A program made the translations under genes and the position numbers. A stretch of DNA of 64,000 nucleotides, from positions 42,789,763 through 42,853,762 of the forward strand of contig OY744522.1 of NCBI GenBank assembly GCA_963556195.1, written 5' to 3'. Source of the DNA: Sepiola atlantica. Its lineage: Eukaryota > Mollusca > Cephalopoda > Sepiida > Sepiolidae. The notes beneath the pieces are model-generated. The model was not told the DNA's origin, made no database searches, and saw only the letters and a list, made by a program, of their open reading frames with translations. This document shows, one piece after another, positions 50,845 through 62,800 of this stretch. Every line of letters starts with the position of its first letter. Positions within the stretch are counted from its first letter, which is position 1.

Positions 50845-53335
50845 AATTGTCAAAATGTCGTAAAAGAAAGAACAATACAACCAGAAAGTGACTGACAAAT
50901 AATTAGGCAAAAGTGTTTGACATGTCATAAAACAGAGAGCCAATTAAACAAACATTTTTGACATAAAAGAGAAAAAAATCATTACACACAAAACGATTGA
51001 AGTGTCGTTAAACAGAAAATTAATTAAACCAAAATGGTGTACATGTCGGATACAGCAAATCAATTAAACCAACCACGGTGGACATGCTGTAAAACGGCCT
51101 AGAAATTTTAACAAAATGGTTGACATGCCATTATAAAAAACGTAATTTAAGCCCCAAGTGTTTGAAATGTCATAAAAGAGACAACCCATTAAACGGAAAT
51201 GGGCGGTGTGCCGTACCAAAAGCGAGTTGTGTATCGTAACACAGAAAATCAATTACAACAACATTTGCTGAAATTTCGTAAAACAGACAGACAATTAAAA
51301 CAAAATGGTCCACATGTCATAAAACAAACAACCAATTAAACAGAAAATTGATGAGATGTAGTTAAACATGAATACAGTACAACCGAAACCGTTTGATATG
51401 TCGTAAAACAAAAAACATGCTGTAAAGAGACAATCACCTAATAGCTGACATTTTGTAAAGCAGACCATCAGATAAATAGAAACGAACGAGATTTCGTAAA
51501 ACAGACGACCAACAATTATTAATATGTCATAAAGGAGAGACACAGTTAAAATACAAATGGCTGATATTTTGTAAAACTTAAACCAATTAAACCAAAAATA
51601 TTGGCAAGTCGTAAAAAATAACAAGTAAAATTAAATGATTGATATGTCGTAAAACAGACAACCAATTAAACAAAAAATAGACAAGAAACCGTCCGGTATG
51701 TAGAAAAACAGAAAAAATATTTAAACTAAAAATGAAATGTCGTAAAACAGATTATCTCCAAATAGTTGACATGCCCTAAAACAGACCACCAATTAAACCA
51801 AAAATGTATTAATTTTTGTAAAACAACAACCAGTTGAAGTAAAAATAAAAAAAATAGCAGATATTTTGAAAAAAGATAAATAATTAAACGAAAAATGTGG
51901 TAAAATAGAGAACATATTAAATCGAAATGATTGACTTATCGTTAACAGATTATCAATTGAACGAAATAATTCTTGACATGTCAAACAGAAAACTAATTAA
52001 AGGCAAAAAGTTGACATTTCGTAAAACACTGACTAGTTAAACCAGATATTGTGATCATGTCGTTAAACAGACTAACACTTTTAACAAAATGATTGTTATG
52101 TCGTAAAACCGACAACCAATTAAATAATTATGGACTAGATGCTGTAAAAAAGAAAAGAAAACACCATTAAACAAAAAAAAAACGACTAACATGTCGTAAA
52201 ATAAAAATAAAACAATTAAATGAAAAATTGTTGACAGATTGTGAAACAAAAACCTTTTGAAACAAAAATCGTTCACATGTCGTAAAACAGACTTACAATT
52301 AAAGCAAACTAATTTAAATGTTAGCAAACGGACAATGAATTAGAAAATGTTAAAGATGTTAAATAGAAATGCATTGAACAGAAGAACGATTAACATGTCG
52401 TAAAAAAGACAATCACTTGGTTGACATATCGTAAAACAGACACCGAATTCAAATCATATCGGTTGACAAGTATAAAACAGAGTACAAATTAAATTGAAAT
52501 GTTTGAAAGGTCAAAAACAGAAAACCAATTAAACAAGAAAATGATGCCATGTAAAACAGGTAGGCAATTGAACAAAATATGGTTGACATGTTGTAAAACA
52601 TGCAACACATCGAACCAAAAATCGTTGCCATCTCATAAAAAGCCAACTTTGTTCAATAAAATGTGCTAGATGTCGTAAAAAAGAAAAGAAATTAAATCAA
52701 ATTATTGTTGACATGCCATAAAACGAAAACAATTAAACTAAAAAGATCTGCCACGTCGTAAGACAGAAAACATTAAAAACAAAAATGGTTAACATATAAA
52801 ACAGACAACCCCGCAATGGTTGATATATACAATTGAAGCAAAATTGGTTAACATGTCATAAAACAGATTTAACTGATAATTGTTGCCTTCTCGTAAAAAG
52901 ACAACTTTTTAAACAATAAGGAGCGAAATGTCGTAAAAGAGAAAATCAATTAAACAAAAAATTGTCGACGTGTCTTAAAACAGAAAACCCGTTAAATAAA
53001 AGAAAATGTTGACATGGTGTAAAACAGACCACTAATTAAACCAAAGATGGTTGACATGTCGTAAAACAGACCACCTATTAAACTAAAAATGGTTGACATG
53101 TAAAACAGACCACTAATTAAACCAAAGGTGGTTGACATGTCGTAAAACAGACCACCTATTAAACTTAAAATGGTTGACATGTCGTAAAACAGACCACTAA
53201 TTAAACCAAAGATGATTGACATGTCGTAAAACAGACCACCAATTAAACCAAAGATGGTTGACATGTCGTAAAACAGACCACTAATTAAACTAAAAATGGT
53301 TGACATGTCGTAAAACAGAGGACTAGTTAAACCAA
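50845..53335. repeat. 42-bp satellite, about 59 units
   Basis: Units read GTTGACATGTCGTAAAACAG, then ACCACCAATTAAACCAAAGA, then TG. The left 2 kb is diverged, with many indels. From about 53,000 the last eight units are almost identical, with A/G at AAAGATG/AAAAATG alternating in part. Because 42 is a multiple of three, minus-strand frames give a 14-residue repeat (GLFYDMSTIFGLIG). That is a satellite translation, not a protein. Confidence 0.95.
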
Positions 53336-53884
53336 ACTAGAAATCGACACTATTCTACGATGTTTACACAAAACGCAAAGCTATGAACAGTTTGCGAGAT
53401 CAGCAAATGTTAATCGTCACAGAATAACTTGTAGGCGCCCTAACCATCAATTGTAGGTCTTGTATATATCTACGGTTCTAAAGGGGAAACGGGGCTTAAA
53501 AGAAAACATTTAAATTACTTGAATGGAACGATCTGTTGTGTAACTATATTGAATAAACCGACCTGACATTTTGTTTATGTATTTTATGAATGAAAATATT
53601 TGTGAAATGCTTTAAACCGTGATTAGCGAGCAATGTTTATTTGTACAACAACCAGCACCATTCATGAATGTTTGTCTTCAGAGAAACGGCCTTGTTCTTA
53701 TCCTCGCCCAGACGGTAGCACGTCGCATGCGTGTGAATTTAAATATCGAAATGTCTCACACTAGCACGCGCAGGACCCGTCTGACCCCACTCTCTGATAG
53801 AAAAATTAAAAAATAATCTATACACTATTAAAAAGTGATGGTTTTCTTGGAGTTTGTCTGTTCGCATGCCGTAAGAAACATGTG
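53336..53884. other. no gene recognised
   Basis: A 65-codon frame (53,619-53,816) has no identifiable domain. Confidence 0.4.
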
Positions 53885-53985
53885 ATTTGATGAAAAAAGG
53901 GAATAGGCAGAGTACACATTACCAAGCCAGTAGTTTTTACGATATAAACATCCGAGTTCGAATCTCACGTATATCTAAACATTTT
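53885..53985 (+). repeat. possible tRNA-like remnant
   Basis: CCGAGTTCGAATCTCACG near 53,950 is an excellent B-box/T-arm sequence. TTACCAAGCCAGTAGTTTTT precedes it where a tRNA body would lie. No clear A box is visible, so this is a weak call. Confidence 0.3.
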
Positions 53986-54109
53986 TAATTCCATATTTTT
54001 TGAGAAAGTTGAAGAAATGAATATAGAATAATAAAAATAAATATTCAGTAAATATTTTTCAACTATGTGAGCGTTTTCGGATAATACGTAAAAAATGTAG
54101 ACATCAAGT

Positions 54110-54600
54110 TTATACGGTTTGGTAGTTTGGTAGTTTTGTTTTACGGCATATCAACCCTTTTTGGGTTATTTAATGCCGAATCTGGTCTTGTTTTCTTCTC
54201 TTTTTTGTTTCTTTCCCCTTTTAATATCTGTTTCTATTTAACCCATAGTTGGGACCCTAACAGGTACTACCACTCCGGGTCAGGGTGGACCTGGGAGCAA
54301 TGGTAATTAAGAGGAGGCTCCACATTCTCCAAAGTCCGTAAGCCGGATCTCACCATCGGATGTAGTTTAAGGTCATATCCAGGACCGGGAGTAGGGTAGG
54401 AAAAATAAAAATAAAAAAGGGGAGGGAGAAAGGGAGAGGGGCTGTTGTTTTTGGTTTTGGTTTTGTAGAACATAATTAAGTTTTACAAACAAACAAAAAA
54501 AAAAAAAAAAAAAAAACGTCAATGTAGGTGAATTTCGTCTCAGGGAGCCACAGGGCAGCCTGATCTGGTATCACCAGAAGTTTATACGGCATTAGTTTGA
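54110..54600 (+). repeat. dispersed repeat shared with 34,082-34,380, longer copy
   Basis: Starts TAGTTTTGTTTTACGGCATA, contains TTGTAGAACATAATTAAG and a poly-A of 22 near 54,496, and ends TCTGGTATCACCAGAAG. The extra central part contains TACTACCACTCCGGGTCAGG, weakly similar to 9,975-10,015. Confidence 0.68.
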
Positions 54601-54977
54601 AGTGAACTAGTGTTGCTTAAAAATATAATGTACTTTGCTAATAAAACAATACGTAAACAGATTCATTGTAGTTACTTACTCTCTCATGCAAATAGAACTA
54701 GTTAGGGTTTTTTCTTATTGAATTTCACAAATATTTTCTTCCTACTAATTATAAAGAAGAAGAAGCTAGGTAAAGATGGGAACTGACATATCCAGGTACT
54801 GTATAAACACCGCTCAAAGAGCGAGTATAAAAACTAGTTATAAATAATAATAATTGAGTGTTTATTTCTGTCTGTCTTTCTGTCACCTGAGAACATATAG
54901 GTTCCAAAACTACACGACCTTTTAGACCCTACTTTGACACTACGCATAATTGTGAAAACTACTGTTGCAACTACTAA

Positions 54978-54979
<2 letters not shown>
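54601..54979. other. no feature recognised
   Basis: AT-rich sequence. Nothing supported. Confidence 0.45.

Positions 54980-55030
<51 letters not shown>
54980..55030. repeat. (TA)n microsatellite
   Basis: TA run that serves as the target site of the adjacent MITE. TA resumes after it at 55,266. Confidence 0.96.
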
Positions 55031-55033
<3 letters not shown>

Positions 55034-55265
55034 GGTGTCTCAAAAAAATGTACTCACTCGTAGAATGACGAGAAAACTTTTATTTATGAACATAGAGTGA
55101 AATGAAATAGCATCGAATACATGAGACAGATGTAATTGAAGAATCATGTTCGCAAATGTTCAAACTGATGACCATTATTGTTCAAACAAAGCTGATAACG
55201 CGCACCAAGATTCTAAGAGTGAGTACGTCATTCTAAGAGTGAGTACATTTTTTTGAGACACCCTG
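55031..55265. mobile_element. mariner-type MITE with 40-bp terminal inverted repeats
   Basis: The left terminus (55,031-55,070) reads CAGGGTGTCTCAAAAAAATG, then TACTCACTCGTAGAATGACG. The right terminus reversed is identical except for one base, 39 of 40 matching. TA flanks both sides. Inside the right end TACTCACTCTTAGAAT is repeated in tandem. There is no coding capacity. Near-identical ends suggest recent activity of a transposase in trans. Confidence 0.94.
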
Positions 55266-55559
55266 TATATATAAAGAACGAGATAAACTTAACGACAATA
55301 TAACTATAAGTAATAATTGCTGATGTAATTGTATACATCTAAAAAATGCACACTTGCGTCTAGTAAATGTATAAATCTAGGATGACCAATAATGTCACCC
55401 ACGAAATCTTAATAAAATTTGCAATCCTTTCCTAACCCAACTGATAGAAATACATTTAAGTCTACGTCTAACTTGTCCTCCAAGTTTTATTCGTGAACTT
55501 CCAACAGTTATTCTTGTATCGCCGTTCATCCAAATATTTGTTAACACGTAAAGAAAATA
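55266..55559. other. no feature recognised
   Basis: AT-rich flank. Nothing supported. Confidence 0.45.
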
Positions 55560-56340
55560 TGCGGGGACACTTGGGTGACCGTCTCATCAGTGGGTGTTAT
55601 CCTGAATTGGCTTCAGACTTACCTGACTTTAACGCATGGGTTTTTATTTCTAGGCTCATGGCAAAGATAATGCCTATCATAACAATCCGAAGATGTTTGC
55701 TGAATTGAAGTGGACTATCACAAACAAAACCAGGCAATTGCCAAGAGAGTGTCAAATTTATTGATCACTTTTGTTTTTCTTTCTACGTGGAACGATGCCG
55801 AACATGATGCGTTCTATTTGCATGGTAGCTTTTATATCGTGTTATTATTAAGTGCCCATGTTTCGCTTCCATATGTCATAACAGGCATTATGTATTCATG
55901 GAACACTTTCTATTTAATGCTCATAGTGAAGGTTTTACCCTTCGTGACACTGTCTACTTTGGAAAAGGCTGTCCCTCTAAATGCAATTCGACGTTTGATT
56001 TCAGACATGATATCAGCGTCACTTCTCACCATCTCTCCTAGAAAAATTTAGTTGCTAAGTTCCTCGACATTTTCAGCGTTAACTGTGACTGGGGCTTTCG
56101 TATAATATTTGTTGAACATGACCTTGGTTTTTCCAGTGTGCATTTGAAGGCCCACTATATGTCTAGCATTGTGAAAGTCGTTAAGAATTCCATTCTAATT
56201 CTTGAGTTATGCGGTGTGTGACAATGAAATCGTCGGCAACTCCTCGACGGGAAAAGTATTCTCCTTTTTTATTGATATCTCTGCTTTCCCAGTCAATTTT
56301 ATTGATTACCGAATCTTGCAAACAAAATTACAAGGGGTTT
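55560..56340 (-). pseudogene. RTE-like non-LTR retrotransposon reverse transcriptase relic
   Basis: Minus-strand translation gives a degraded palm end (RRGVADDFIVTHRITQELE), then GLQMHTGKTKVMFNKYYTKA near 56,135-56,080. FLGEMVRSDADIMSEIKRRI follows near 56,030, then FHEYIMPVMTYGSETWALNN near 55,880. The sequence GL-x-M-x3-KTKVM, FLG, EI-x-RRI, and PVMTYGSETW is a hallmark of the region after the catalytic palm in RTE/BovB-like LINEs. Several in-frame stops and the absence of the N-terminal endonuclease show a dead, truncated copy. Confidence 0.82.
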
Positions 56341-56502
56341 GGTTAACTGTTGTCGCCTTTTCTCATAAATAGGATTTTGTAAAATCAACGGATCAATTCG
56401 CTGTGATGTTCCAGCAGAATTTATTTATTTTTATTATTATAATGAACATATCAATTCTCCTTCAAATTATAGTTGAACCCCTCCGCAAATACGTATATGA
56501 AA

Positions 56503-56505
<3 letters not shown>
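56341..56505. other. no feature recognised
   Basis: AT-rich sequence. Nothing supported. Confidence 0.4.

Positions 56506-56560
<55 letters not shown>
56506..56560. repeat. (TA)n microsatellite
   Basis: Pure TA run. Confidence 0.97.
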
Positions 56561-56562
<2 letters not shown>

Positions 56563-56655
56563 TGTGTTAGAGGGAAATATATTCAAAAATGAAAATACGA
56601 GTATAAGAGTTCAATAAACGGAGCAAAAATGAAATAAAGAAACACGGAATCACAT

Positions 56656-56868
56656 AATCACCGGTGCGATAATTTAATTCGACCCTCAGGATTTTTCAAT
56701 CACCCAAAACGAGGAGATAACATGTTTGAAAAAAAAATGAAATATATAAGTGTATTGAATAGTGACTGTGAATTTTTTTTTTCATTTTCGAACATGTAAT
56801 TTCCTCGTTTTGGGTGTTTGAAAAGGCCGAAGGGTCGAAATAAATTATCGAACCGGTGATTATGATAA
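56656..56868. mobile_element. fold-back repeat with ACCGGTGATT ends
   Basis: Arms of about 80 bp (56,656-56,742 and 56,789-56,868) are imperfect inverted copies. Both contain AATCACCGGT at the outer end and CCAAAACGAGGA and AACATG inside. The loop is about 45 bp of AT-rich sequence. Confidence 0.75.
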
Positions 56869-56936
56869 TTTCAACCGGGCTTATAAAGAATGCTCAATAT
56901 CAAATAGAGCTTTTATGTATAATTATGTTAATTAAT

Positions 56937-57005
56937 ACAGACATGCACATAATCTGCGACACTATCATGTCGATGTTATCGATCAACAGCTGTTAGAAAG
57001 TGAGA
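56937..57005 (+). repeat. dispersed repeat shared with 14,293-14,375
   Basis: GACACTATCATGTCGATGTT and ATCGATCAACAGCTGTTA correspond to the 14.3 kb copy. Confidence 0.6.
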
Positions 57006-57102
57006 TCTTATCAGGAAGAATGTAAATCTGATCCTTTCCTTTGTCATATTTGGAAAGAATGAAGTGGAAAAAATAAAATAAAATATAACGCAATTCAAAA
57101 TT

Positions 57103-57450
57103 TAAGATTGGAAGGTCACGGGGTCAGATTTAAAACCGTCGAAAAAAGGAATAAACTCAGGTTGAAGATAAAAAAGTGAAAAATCAACACATTTAGATTT
57201 AAATGACTAAACCCCGTCTCCATACTGCACTTGGAATAAAGCCTGAGAGTAAGGCAACGGCTTATCTTCCATTTCCCCTCCTAGATCTTGCACAATATAC
57301 ACAGCCGAAGAAACTCTGAATGCATATCTAGACATTAGACAGCCTTGAAAATGTGCCACGGGTAATTGACCCCTTTTTTCTATCTTCAGCATGTGTTTGT
57401 TTTTGGTTTTTCGACGGTTTCAAATCTGAACACGTGACCTTCCATTCTTT
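57103..57450. mobile_element. fold-back element, arms about 47 bp
   Basis: The left arm (57,103-57,149) contains TGGAAGGTCACGGGGTCAGA and AAACCGTCGAAAAA. The right arm (57,404-57,450) is its inverse with about five mismatches. The 254-bp interior holds an unrecognised 61-codon minus-strand frame (57,392-57,207). Confidence 0.72.
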
Positions 57451-57685
57451 TTACCTTGGGTGTTTTGGATGTATTGAAAACAGATTTTACTTTCAGACGC
57501 AGTCTTAATAAGACACTGAGGCGTTGAAACACGAATTGATTCGTATAAATTGTCACTAACGTTGATTTAATTTCATAAAATCTTTACTTTGTATTGAGTA
57601 CTTTCGAAAAAATAGTGCTTTTGTATTCATTACGTAAATATATTGGAACTTGAATACTTAATATATATATATATATATTTATTTT
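57451..57685. other. no feature recognised
   Basis: AT-rich sequence containing a short CACTGAGGCGTTGAAACACG, faintly like the hammerhead repeats. A TA run lies at 57,660. Confidence 0.4.
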
Positions 57686-57689
57686 TATA

Positions 57690-58080
57690 TGTTTTAACTG
57701 GGTTCACCCCAAACAAGGCAAGTTGCCACTGTCGATGTAAGGGGCGACTGAGAACTAGTGTGTCATTTTAGGTGATCATCCTAAATTGGGAGTTGTGCAG
57801 CTAAGTGTTTGTTCACATTAGTTTAAAATGTCCGCATGTCGGCACAGTCTGTGAAACATGGAGTAGGGAGAGAATTGCAAAAGCCGGCAGTTCGAGGAAA
57901 AAGGCTATTGGAGTAGACGTCTCTCCATCATCTGATGCCCGAAAGTGAATGGATGGGATATCGCTGATTGTCAGGTTGAACGAGTGTATTTACGCCGAGG
58001 GAGCACTAGAACAGATAGTTCATCGGAGCACATTCCATTATTGTACTTGTGAAACAAGCACAAAGGTGCAACATTGCGGC
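57690..58080 (-). pseudogene. non-LTR retrotransposon 3' end, copy 4
   Basis: The minus strand encodes FPRTAGFCNSLPTPCFTDCA near 57,900, then a 3' region with ACAACTCCCAATTTAGGA and GGCAACTTGCCTTGTTTGGG. It matches the ends of the copies at 45.0 kb and 49.4 kb. The upstream part, near 58,020-57,940, is a weaker match. Confidence 0.75.
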
Positions 58081-58103
58081 GATGGGACAGAGGCTGGAGC
58101 TTG

Positions 58104-58232
<129 letters not shown>

Positions 58233-58442
58233 GAATCAGCTTACGAGTAAAATAAATACAATAGGATACATGAATGTGTGACTGTTTTGTTGATCATGGA
58301 TATGAAAAAATGTGGCTTATTTTTTAGTAACCTTCTACTTATTGTTAAATCTGAAATCATATCTAAAGCTGGGTGTGTGTAATGTTGTCTGTCTTAATTC
58401 AGTTCTAGTGCATGGTCGAAAATTCATTTTTATGGTACATAT

Positions 58443-58445
<3 letters not shown>

Positions 58446-58503
<58 letters not shown>

Positions 58504-58516
58504 TTATGTATATATA
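58446..58516. repeat. (TA)n microsatellite
   Basis: TA run passing into TATTTATATA. Confidence 0.96.
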
Positions 58517-59068
58517 AGCAGTTATAATGTTTACCCCTTACATTCTCCATTATTTATAATGGTTTGAAAAAAGTGAGAAAAAAATTCATAGGGGTAATAT
58601 GAAGTAGTATATATGCTTTTGGTGGGAAACAATTTATTGGACAACAATAAATGATGTCGCAAATGTGCCATCAATGTTATGAAATGTTACATGTATAACA
58701 AAACACTACAATTTATGCATCTAAATAATCATAATGCCCTAGAGAATCAGAAAATCATTTTACTTACCACTATAATGACCAGATTTAAAAGTGAAGGCTC
58801 TTGAATTAGGCAGATGACACACTGATGACACTGGATTGTTTACAGCGAAGATACTGATTAACTATTTAGCAAGTGGGCTGATGCAACATCATACTTATAC
58901 TTATTCACATTTTCCAACAGGCTCATTGCTTATCTGAAACAAGTTGAGTTTGACATATTTTGGTTTAATATTATATTAAATACGCATTGTGTTGGAATTT
59001 GTCATTTTTTAAACAAACAGCGTTTAGGGTTGAAATAAATATTTATACTATACCGACCTTAATGTACA
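58517..59068. other. no feature recognised
   Basis: AT-rich sequence. Nothing supported. Confidence 0.45.
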
Positions 59069-59069
59069 G

Positions 59070-59312
59070 GAATCTGTTTCTAAATGTAAATAAACCTGAA
59101 TATTCAGAATATTTAATAGAGTATATGTTAAATTCAAAATGATATATTTTTACAATTTTATAAGAATTTCGGAACTAATTTCTTCATGGATCTGTTTCTA
59201 AATGTGAATAAACCTCAGTATTTAGAATATTAAATTGTTTCGAATACAAATGTTAATTTCGAAATTATATCCTTTTTTAATTTTATAAGAATTTCGGAAC
59301 AAATTTCTTTTG
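59070..59312. repeat. about 120-bp tandem duplication
   Basis: Units beginning at 59,070 and 59,189 share ATCTGTTTCTAAATGT.AAT and TTTTATAAGAATTTCGGAAC at the same spacing, with scattered differences. Confidence 0.85.
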
Positions 59313-59878
59313 GAATATGTTTCTACAGGAGCTGAATGTAAACAAAGTTTAACTTCATAGTTTTCTCAAGCCTGCATGTGTGAAATAATGCACATCTGAA
59401 GACTAAACAGAAAAGAAATATGGATTGAATTGTCACATATATAGGCAAGAATTAAAAGAATCAGACAATAGACATTCAATATATATATACAAATAACCCA
59501 GTCAAAAATCAGTCAAGTGGAAAATATTTATGACGGAAGCGTCTAAAGTGTAAATCCAAAAATCTAAAGTTAATAAAAGAAAACGGAATATAAATAAACA
59601 GCTAGTGTCATTCAGCTCAAAATCATTGAAGAATTTTATGAAAATTAAAGGGGTTTTTCTCCCGAAAGTGTTAAAAAATATGAAATTCAAAACTTTCGAA
59701 TTAAATCAAGTTTATACTTTCCTATCACATTCGCTAAGTGCATCGATTTGTGATCAGAAGAGAACAGGCAAGCTTCATTTAGTGAAGTAACATTCGAAGT
59801 ACTTGCTTGTCAAGTAACATTGACGAGCTGTGATACAGCGAAAGATTGTATACATATACGTATTATGAATATGACTAA
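59313..59878. other. no gene recognised
   Basis: Two overlapping frames (62 codons minus, 61 codons plus, 59,500-59,790) are unrecognised. Confidence 0.4.
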
Positions 59879-59879
59879 T

Positions 59880-59894
59880 TTCTCTCTCTATCTA

Positions 59895-59940
<46 letters not shown>

Positions 59941-59972
59941 AAACCATATCGTTGTTTTTGCTATATGTTTAA

Positions 59973-60022
<50 letters not shown>
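59880..60022. repeat. (CT)n and (TA)n
   Basis: CT/CTAT tract at 59,880-59,940, then TA at 59,973-60,020. Confidence 0.96.
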
Positions 60023-60138
60023 TAGATTAAATCATTTAAAGAGGAAATGTGTTCTATGAGTTAAGAAGGGCGTCAAAATAACTGTCAAGTAGAGTGCAGA
60101 ACAAGTAGAAGAAACTAAAGAAAGGGATGAAAGACAAG

Positions 60139-60151
60139 AGAATATATATAT

Positions 60152-60182
<31 letters not shown>

Positions 60183-60280
60183 AAAATATATATATATAAA
60201 TATACATATATAAATATACATTTATAAATATATATATATATATATATAAATATATATATAAATATATATATATATATATT

Positions 60281-60311
<31 letters not shown>

Positions 60312-60312
60312 T

Positions 60313-60352
<40 letters not shown>

Positions 60353-60696
60353 CATTTATATATATATAAATTTATATATATATATACATGTATATATATA
60401 TACATGTATATATATATACATTTATATATATATATAAATATATATATATATAAATATATATATATAAATTGATATATATATATATAAATTTATATATATA
60501 TACATTTATATATATAAATATATATATACATATATAAATTTATATATATATATAAATATATATATATACATTTATATATATATAAATTTATATATATACA
60601 TTCATATATTTATATAGATATATATAAATTTATATATATATACATTTATATATTTATATATATATGTATATTTATATATATATATGTCTATATATA

Positions 60697-60757
<61 letters not shown>
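60139..60757. repeat. AT-only degenerate array (TATATAAATA / TATATACATTTA)
   Basis: About 620 bp composed almost entirely of TA units punctuated every 15 to 25 bp by AAA/TTT or CAT/ATG, giving an irregular higher-order pattern. The last 80 bp is pure TA. Confidence 0.95.
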
Positions 60758-60759
<2 letters not shown>

Positions 60760-60857
60760 ACGAACACACTATACACACGTGTTCATCAGTTTTCTGCTTC
60801 GAATACGGAGCGAGAAGTGGGACATGAGTGGTTCCAAACCGAACACGGGTAACTCAC

Positions 60858-60967
60858 TTTCCTTCCGTTTCCTTCCTCCTGAGATGTTTTACTATCAGGA
60901 TTGTTATCAAAGACCTTGTTGAGAAACGACTTGGGACATATGTCGGCGCATACATTGCAAACTCCTT
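60858..60967 (-). CDS. candidate isolated coding exon, very tentative
   Basis: On the minus strand a 110-bp open segment is bounded by TTCTATAG (acceptor-like AG ending at 60,968) and GTGAGT (donor-like GT starting at 60,857). The frame reads EGVCNVCADICPKSFLNKVF and continues to NGRK. Composition is unlike the simple-repeat frames around it, with four cysteines. I do not recognise the protein. It could equally be chance or part of an unknown element. Confidence 0.2.
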
Positions 60968-61314
60968 CTATAGAATCCAAGCGAAAAATCGTTTGTTTAT
61001 TTTTTAATAGATGCTTATGTATCAAGCTTAAATAGTTTAATCGGCGTTTATGAAGTATATTTAACAGCCGAGAAATAAAAAATAAATTATTGTTACCAAA
61101 TGATAATAAGAAACCGGCAAATTCTTTTGTTTAGAAATATGACAACGTAATAGATTTCAGAAGTATCGTCTAGAATTATGACAACATGTTGAAATTAAAC
61201 ATTAAAAGCTCACAATTCTCGCACGAACCGAAAAGATCACAAAGGTCAGTGACACCTTTGTATCCTTGATGCTTTAGTTTGAATTATTAATTCTGATGTT
61301 ATGTTTCGGTCGAG
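60968..61314. other. no feature recognised
   Basis: AT-rich sequence. Nothing supported. Confidence 0.45.
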
Positions 61315-61697
61315 TTTGTTTATTTGTCACTAGGTGGGTTTGTGTATCGTCTAGCGTACACATCGCTTGATCAATCGTTACCAAACTAGTCAAAATATCG
61401 GGCATCGTCTAACATAGACATTATTTAATTGTGGAAAATTTAAGTCAAACGTTTATTTATTTGTCACTAGATGGGTTTGTGTATCGTCTAGCATACACAT
61501 CGCTTGATCAATCGTTACCAAACTTAGTTAAAATATCGGGCATCGTCTAACATAGACATTATTTAATTGTGGAAAATTTAAGTTACACGTTTATTTATTT
61601 GTCACTAGATGGGTTTGTGTATCTTCTAGCGTACACATCGCTTGATCAATCGTTTCCAAACTTAGTCAAAATATCGGGCATCGTCTTACATAGTCAA
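61315..61697. repeat. 138-bp tandem repeat, about 2.7 units
   Basis: GTCACTAG recurs at 61,326, 61,463 and 61,601 (periods 137 and 138). Each unit includes GGTTTGTGTATCGTCTAGC, CATCGCTTGATCAATCGTT and ATATCGGGCATCGTCT. Units are highly similar. Confidence 0.93.
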
Positions 61698-62000
61698 AAG
61701 TCTTGCTAAAGTCATGGAAAATGTGAAAGTCACAGTTTTGGCGTAAACTTCGGTTCTCTTCATCGTAGAAAGACTCTGGTCCCATATTATAGCCAATGGA
61801 GTCCCTTATACGACCTTGACATTGACAATGACCTTTAAAATTTCGAAATCCTAAAGATCTGATTCACTTGAATAACAGTAACAAGCTAATAACATGTCGG
61901 CATGATCAGATAAAAAATTGTTGAGTTGTCTGTTGCCATTGTTTGACTTCATACAATATGAAGAATTAAGGCCCAGATAAGACTTTGGCCCACACTTACG
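61698..62000. other. no feature recognised
   Basis: Apparently the non-repeated continuation of the 138-bp element. No frame or motif supported. Confidence 0.35.
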
Positions 62001-62160
62001 TATTCAGACTGAGGTATGTTTAGTTGAATTATGTTTAGAGTGCCGCTTTTGGGGGAGCTGGACTAAATTATATTTTTGTTAATCCAGAGTGCCGCTTTGG
62101 GGAGAGCTAGATTTTCTCCACATTAAAAACCGACCTTGTGTCTAAATTTTGCTGGGGTGG
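62001..62160 (-). repeat. diverged piece related to the GC-rich family start
   Basis: The minus strand reads TTTAGACACAAGGTCGGTTT, close to the family's opening. A direct duplication of AGAGTGCCGCTTTTGGGG-type sequence (62,037 and 62,087) follows. Confidence 0.4.
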
Positions 62161-62619
62161 GGGCAAGTAAATAGGGGAATTTGGGTGAGTGGAAATACAG
62201 CGAAAAAAAGAGTAAAATCACTTTAATAAATTATACAAAATTAATATAAAATGTAAACCTACGAATTTACAGAAGTGAAAGAAAAATGGAGAAAAGAGAA
62301 AAGAAAATTGACGAATTGAAAAAAAAATGAAAGTCAGAAATTTCACTCAGCGATTAAACAAAAATTAAAACTGAGATCCTGGGTAACGATTTGAATAGTT
62401 GTAAAAAATCATGGCCGCTTTCAGACAGACATATTTAATAGTCAGCCAATTAACTATATTTTTATTTCCTCAGTCGGGCGTTTTAACTGGGTTCTCTTGG
62501 GCTGACATCTTTAACATGCAGGCTGAATAAAAAGCGGTATGAGGCAACGTTCTAACAGGTTAGAGACGGGACAGGGTCATCTCAATCCGACAAACCAGTG
62601 AATGCCTACGAACACCGGC

Positions 62620-62800
62620 GCTTCTTTGTCAGGATGATGTATTGTCCGGCACGGTCCTAGGAGATAACTATTACAGGCATTACCATTTTTTAGAAGGGTT
62701 AGTTTACTGTCGATCGCCGTCGGGAAATGCCGACGGGTCCGTTTTTGTTTTCTCATTACCAGAGTAGCTAATCGAAAGCGCAGTTTTCTCAAGCTTCCAA
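62620..62800 (-). mobile_element. dispersed GC-rich repeat family, minus-strand copy
   Basis: The minus strand reads CCCGTCGGCATTTCCCGACG, then GCGATCGACAGTAAACTAAC, then GGTAATGCCTGTA and CTCCTAGGAC. This is the same order as the 7.7 kb copy's CGGCATTCCCCGG, CAGTAAGCAATAAACTTAC and CCTCCTAGAAC. A minus-strand frame (62,792-62,577) is coincidental. Confidence 0.55.

Noticed and set aside
52992..53306. 104-codon frame with a 14-residue repeat resembling a transmembrane repeat protein
   Set aside because: The 42-bp satellite unit is divisible by three, so one frame stays open. Diverged units are full of stops.
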